DNA of 7,009 nt from Collinsella sp. (GTDB taxonomy: Bacteria; Actinomycetota; Coriobacteriia; Coriobacteriales; Coriobacteriaceae), in contig WGSR01000079.1 in the NCBI GenBank assembly GCA_014871545.1, positions 1 through 7,009 on the forward strand, written 5' to 3'. Position 1 is the first letter of the stretch. Each line of letters begins with the position of its first letter. The notes under the pieces are model-generated. The model was not told where the DNA came from and did not search any database. It worked only from the letters and a program-made list of their open reading frames with translations. The position numbers and the translations under genes were made by a program. Shown here in pieces: positions 4,661 through 7,009 of the stretch.

Positions 4661-5224
4661 ATGGTTCCATCGCAGCATTCCGCGTTGAGGGGCGCTTTTG
4701 AGTGGATTGCGGTCATCGCGATCGCATTGGTCGCCACCTTCTTGATTCGCTCGTTTGTGGTCGAGCCCTTTGTGGTGCCCACCGGCTCTATGGAGGACAC
4801 AATCGAGATTGGCGACCAGATCCTGGCGCAAAAGGTGAGCCTCGAGCTCGGTCAGCCCGTCAAGCAGGGCGATATCGTGGTGTTTCACAACCCCGATGGC
4901 ACCTCCGAGCATGATGTTCTTGTCAAGCGCGTTATTGCCACGGCCGGCCAGACGGTCGACCTGCAGGACGGCAAGGTGGTCGTTGACGGCCAAGCGCTCG
5001 ACGAGGACTATACGGCGGGCATGAGCTGGCCGCTTTCGGTCCAAGCGCCCGGCGCCCAGGTGAGCTATCCCTACACCGTCCCCGATGGCTGTGTGTGGGT
5101 GATGGGCGACAACCGAGAGAACTCAGCCGACTCCCGCTATTTTGGGCCGGTCGACCGCTCCGATTTAATGGCCGTGGCACTCGTTCGCTACTGGCCGCTC
5201 AACCGCATCGGCGCTATCGACTAA
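4661..5224 (+). CDS. lepB: Type I signal peptidase
   Basis: LepB is a membrane-bound Ser/Lys protease that removes signal peptides from exported proteins on the outer face of the membrane. The 187-residue product has one N-terminal membrane segment (about 15-33, WIAVIAIALVATFLI then RSFVVEPF). The catalytic serine is Ser43 in VPTGSMEDTI and the general-base lysine is Lys89 in VLVKRVIATAGQ. The conserved box GDNRENSADSRYFGPV (149-164) is intact. The short cytoplasmic N-terminus and single membrane span match Gram-positive-type enzymes. ATG 4661 is two bases after the trmD stop and uses the GAGGAG at 4650-4655. Actinobacteria often have trmD-rplS-lepB; here rplS is missing from between. No hairpin terminator is visible after the stop, so transcription may run on into glyQ. 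Confidence 0.95.
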   Translation: MVPSQHSALRGAFEWIAVIAIALVATFLIRSFVVEPFVVPTGSMEDTIEIGDQILAQKVSLELGQPVKQGDIVVFHNPDGTSEHDVLVKRVIATAGQTVDLQDGKVVVDGQALDEDYTAGMSWPLSVQAPGAQVSYPYTVPDGCVWVMGDNRENSADSRYFGPVDRSDLMAVALVRYWPLNRIGAID

Positions 5225-5231
5225 AAACCGC

Positions 5232-5237
5232 TATAGT
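5232..5237 (+). promoter_or_regulatory. Candidate -10 element before glyQ (TATAGT)
   Basis: TATAGT matches the -10 consensus at five of six positions and would start transcription near 5244, about 40 nt before glyQ. No -35 is recognisable 16-18 bases upstream. A tandem AGTAC-AGTAC (5235-5244) overlaps and follows it. No T-box-like leader fits in the 59-base gap. Confidence 0.35.
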
Positions 5238-5283
5238 ACAGTACCTAACCGTGTAATCGTTTCGACGAGGGGATATTAGAGGC

Positions 5284-6195
5284 ATGAACGCTTCATCGCT
5301 TTCCTTCCAAGACATCATCCTGCGCCTCCAGCAGTACTGGGGCGAGCAGGGCTGCGTCATTATGCAGCCCTATGACTCCGAGGTCGGTGCCGGTACCTTC
5401 CATACCGCGACCACGCTGCGCTCGCTCGGTCCCGCCGAGTGGCGCACCTGCTATGCGCAGCCCTGCCGCCGTCCCGCCGACGGCCGCTACGGCGAGAACC
5501 CCAACCGCATGCAGCACTACTATCAGTTCCAGGTGCTCATCAAGCCCTCGCCGGTCAACGCCCAGGAGCTCTACCTGGGTTCGCTGGCCGCCATTGGCCT
5601 GGACCCCAACGACCATGACGTCCGCTTTGTCGAGGACGACTGGGAGAGCCCGACGCTCGGCGCCTGGGGTCTTGGCTGGGAGGTCTGGCTCAACGGCATG
5701 GAGGTCACGCAGTTTACGTACTTCCAGCAGGTGGGCGGCATCGAGGTCGACCCCGTGCCTGTCGAGATCACCTATGGCCTGGAGCGTATCGCCATGTATG
5801 CGCAGGGCGTCAACTCCGTCTACGACCTGGTGTGGAGCTACCTGCCCGACGGCACGCCCATGACCTATGGCGACGTGTTCCTCGAGAACGAGCGCGAGTT
5901 CAGTGCCTATAACTTTGAGGTCGCCAACGTCGAGATGATGCGTCAGAAGTTTGACGACTACGAGGCCGAGTGCCATTCCTGCCTGGAGCGAAAGCTGCCG
6001 CTGCCGGCGTACGACTGTGTCATGAAGTGCAGCCACGCCTTCAACCTGCTCGATGCCCGCGGTGCCCTATCCGCGGTCGAGCGTGCCAACTACATCCTGC
6101 GCGTCCGCGCCGTCGCCAAGGCGTGCTGCGAGGCCTACATGGCCGAGGTCGCCGGAGTCAACGAGAATGCCGACCAGGAAGGCGAGGTGGCGTAA
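5284..6195 (+). CDS. glyQ: Glycyl-tRNA synthetase alpha subunit
   Basis: GlyQ is the catalytic subunit of the bacterial alpha2-beta2 glycyl-tRNA synthetase; it activates glycine with ATP and charges tRNA-Gly. The product is 303 residues, the same length as I recall for the E. coli subunit. Recognisable blocks are LSFQDIILRLQQYWGEQGCV (6-25), QPYDSEVGAGTFHTATTLRSLG (28-49), the class II motif-2 region QPCRRPADGRYGENPNR (59-75) followed by HYYQFQVLIKPSP, and motif 3 GGIEVDPVPVEITYGLERIA (151-170). ATG 5284 is the natural family start. The best SD is GAGGGG (5267-5272), at an unusually long 11-base spacing; AGAGG at 5278-5282 is only one base away from the ATG. It forms an operon with glyS, separated by three bases. 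Confidence 0.97.
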   Translation: MNASSLSFQDIILRLQQYWGEQGCVIMQPYDSEVGAGTFHTATTLRSLGPAEWRTCYAQPCRRPADGRYGENPNRMQHYYQFQVLIKPSPVNAQELYLGSLAAIGLDPNDHDVRFVEDDWESPTLGAWGLGWEVWLNGMEVTQFTYFQQVGGIEVDPVPVEITYGLERIAMYAQGVNSVYDLVWSYLPDGTPMTYGDVFLENEREFSAYNFEVANVEMMRQKFDDYEAECHSCLERKLPLPAYDCVMKCSHAFNLLDARGALSAVERANYILRVRAVAKACCEAYMAEVAGVNENADQEGEVA

Positions 6196-6198
6196 GCC

Positions 6199-7009
6199 AT
6201 GGCAGACGCTAAGGATTTCCTGTTTGAGATTGGTACGGAGGAAATGCCCTCCGCACCGTTGAACAATGCCGTCAAGCAGCTTGGCACCATGATCGCCAAG
6301 GGCCTCGACGAGGCCGGTCTGGCCCATGGCGAGGTCCGCGTGATCTCGAGCCCGCGTCGTCTGGCTGCGCTCGTGGCCGATGTCGCCACTGCGACCGATG
6401 AGGTCCATGAGGTCAAGCGCGGTCCCGCGGCAAACATTGCCTTCGATGCCGACGGCAACGCCACCAAGGCCGCCCAGGGCTTCGCCCGCAAGTGCGGTGT
6501 GGCTGCCGAGGACCTGGTTCGACGCGAGGACACTGACGGTCGCGAGTATGTGTTCGCCGAGAAGAACATTCCCTCCGCACCGGCTACGCCGATTCTGACC
6601 GCTCTGTGCGAGAAGACTATTGCCGGCCTGCAGTGGCCCAACTACCGCAGCCAGCGCTGGGGCCACGAGCACGCGACCTTTGTTCGCCCGGTCCGTTGGA
6701 TCTGCTGCCTTTTGGGCGAGGATGTTGTTCCCGTGTCGTTTGCCGACGTGACGAGTGGCAACACCACGCGTGGTCATCGCGTACTTGGTCCTGGTGACCA
6801 CGTTGTCGCCAGCCCCGCCGTCTACGAGCAGGTGCTCGAGGACGCCGGCGTGCTCTCTGCTGAGCGTCGTCGTGAGGCCATCCTTGCCGGTATCGCCGAG
6901 GTCGAGGCTGCCCGTCCCGGCTGCCATGTTGATACGCCCAAGAAGGTCTTCGAAGAGGTCATCAACCTCTGCGAGTGGCCGACGGTGCTCGTCGGTACCT
7001 TCGATGAGG
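6199..7009 (+). CDS. glyS: Glycyl-tRNA synthetase beta subunit (3'-truncated by window edge)
   Basis: GlyS is the tRNA-binding partner of GlyQ in the heterotetrameric glycyl-tRNA synthetase. The window shows 270 complete codons of a protein that is usually about 690 residues; there is no stop before the right edge. The N-terminus FLFEIGTEEMPS (7-18) is the family signature (usually EIGTEELP). It is followed by SSPRRLAALVADV (50-62), KRGP, the RWGHEHATFVRPVRW block (153-167), TTRGHR (189-194), and KVFEEVINLCEWPTVLVGTFDE at the edge. The ATG at 6199 follows the glyQ stop by three bases. GAGGTGG (6184-6190), inside glyQ, gives an SD at 8 bases. WPNYRSQRWG replaces the PKxMRWG seen in E. coli, which I take to be lineage variation. 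Confidence 0.96.
   Translation, partial: MADAKDFLFEIGTEEMPSAPLNNAVKQLGTMIAKGLDEAGLAHGEVRVISSPRRLAALVADVATATDEVHEVKRGPAANIAFDADGNATKAAQGFARKCGVAAEDLVRREDTDGREYVFAEKNIPSAPATPILTALCEKTIAGLQWPNYRSQRWGHEHATFVRPVRWICCLLGEDVVPVSFADVTSGNTTRGHRVLGPGDHVVASPAVYEQVLEDAGVLSAERRREAILAGIAEVEAARPGCHVDTPKKVFEEVINLCEWPTVLVGTFDE

Noticed and set aside
3858..4670. Long minus-strand open frame (270 codons) opposite trmD
   Set aside because: It is antisense to a complete, motif-rich TrmD. Such frames are common in high-GC DNA, and its translation shows no recognisable domain.
5225..5283. T-box riboswitch upstream of glyQ
   Set aside because: The gap is only 59 bases, far too short for a T-box leader, and it has no terminator/antiterminator hairpins.
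5293..6927. Long minus-strand open frames opposite glyQ (247 codons) and glyS (286 codons)
   Set aside because: They are shadows of the high-GC coding strand, with no ribosome binding site or domain signature seen.
1..7009. CRISPR array, tRNA or rRNA genes, or a novel defence cassette
   Set aside because: No regularly spaced repeats, tRNA-like folds or rRNA sequence were recognised. Apart from the RAYT unit, every gene belongs to a familiar housekeeping or repair family.

Overview
The window reads as a chromosomal segment of a high-GC actinobacterium, most likely class Coriobacteriia (Collinsella-like). This rests on protein character, the G+C-rich codon usage of the housekeeping genes, gene order, and a GGGACGGGG-cored repeat that I associate from memory with Coriobacteriia. 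No database search was possible, so the taxon is an inference.

Layout. (1) Bases 1-323 hold the 3' part of rsfS (ribosomal silencing factor), cut by the left edge. (2) Bases 323-1243 hold a compact mobile unit: a REP-associated tyrosine transposase (RAYT) gene between two 35-bp palindrome-ended repeats in inverted orientation. A strong intrinsic terminator lies between the left repeat and the transposase. (3) dinB (DNA polymerase IV) runs on the minus strand from about 2493 to 1279, convergent with the transposase. (4) A divergent intergenic region, 2494-2733, carries promoter-like signals for both directions, a nested palindrome and a leader hairpin. (5) A tight plus-strand operon follows: rpsP (S16), khpA (KH-domain RNA-binding protein), rimM (16S processing factor), trmD (tRNA m1G37 methyltransferase) and lepB (signal peptidase I). 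(6) After a 59-base gap with a possible promoter come glyQ and the 5' part of glyS, the alpha and beta subunits of the tetrameric glycyl-tRNA synthetase; glyS is cut by the right edge.

Functionally, most of the window serves translation: small-subunit protein and maturation factor, tRNA modification, tRNA charging and ribosome silencing. Protein export (lepB) and translesion synthesis (dinB) are added to this. The rpsP-khpA-rimM-trmD core is the widely conserved arrangement, but ffh is not upstream and rplS is not between trmD and lepB. Coupling is tight: two genes end in Glu-Glu codons (GAGGAG) that also form the ribosome binding site of the next gene, and three consecutive genes begin with UUG, GUG and UUG.

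The most notable non-housekeeping signal is the RAYT with its flanking inverted repeats. It is visibly A+T-richer than its neighbours: each of the three 60-base blocks from 541 to 720 has 26 G+C, against 44 in 5461-5520. It sits exactly at the rsfS stop codon. No stretch above 300 bases lacks a gene.
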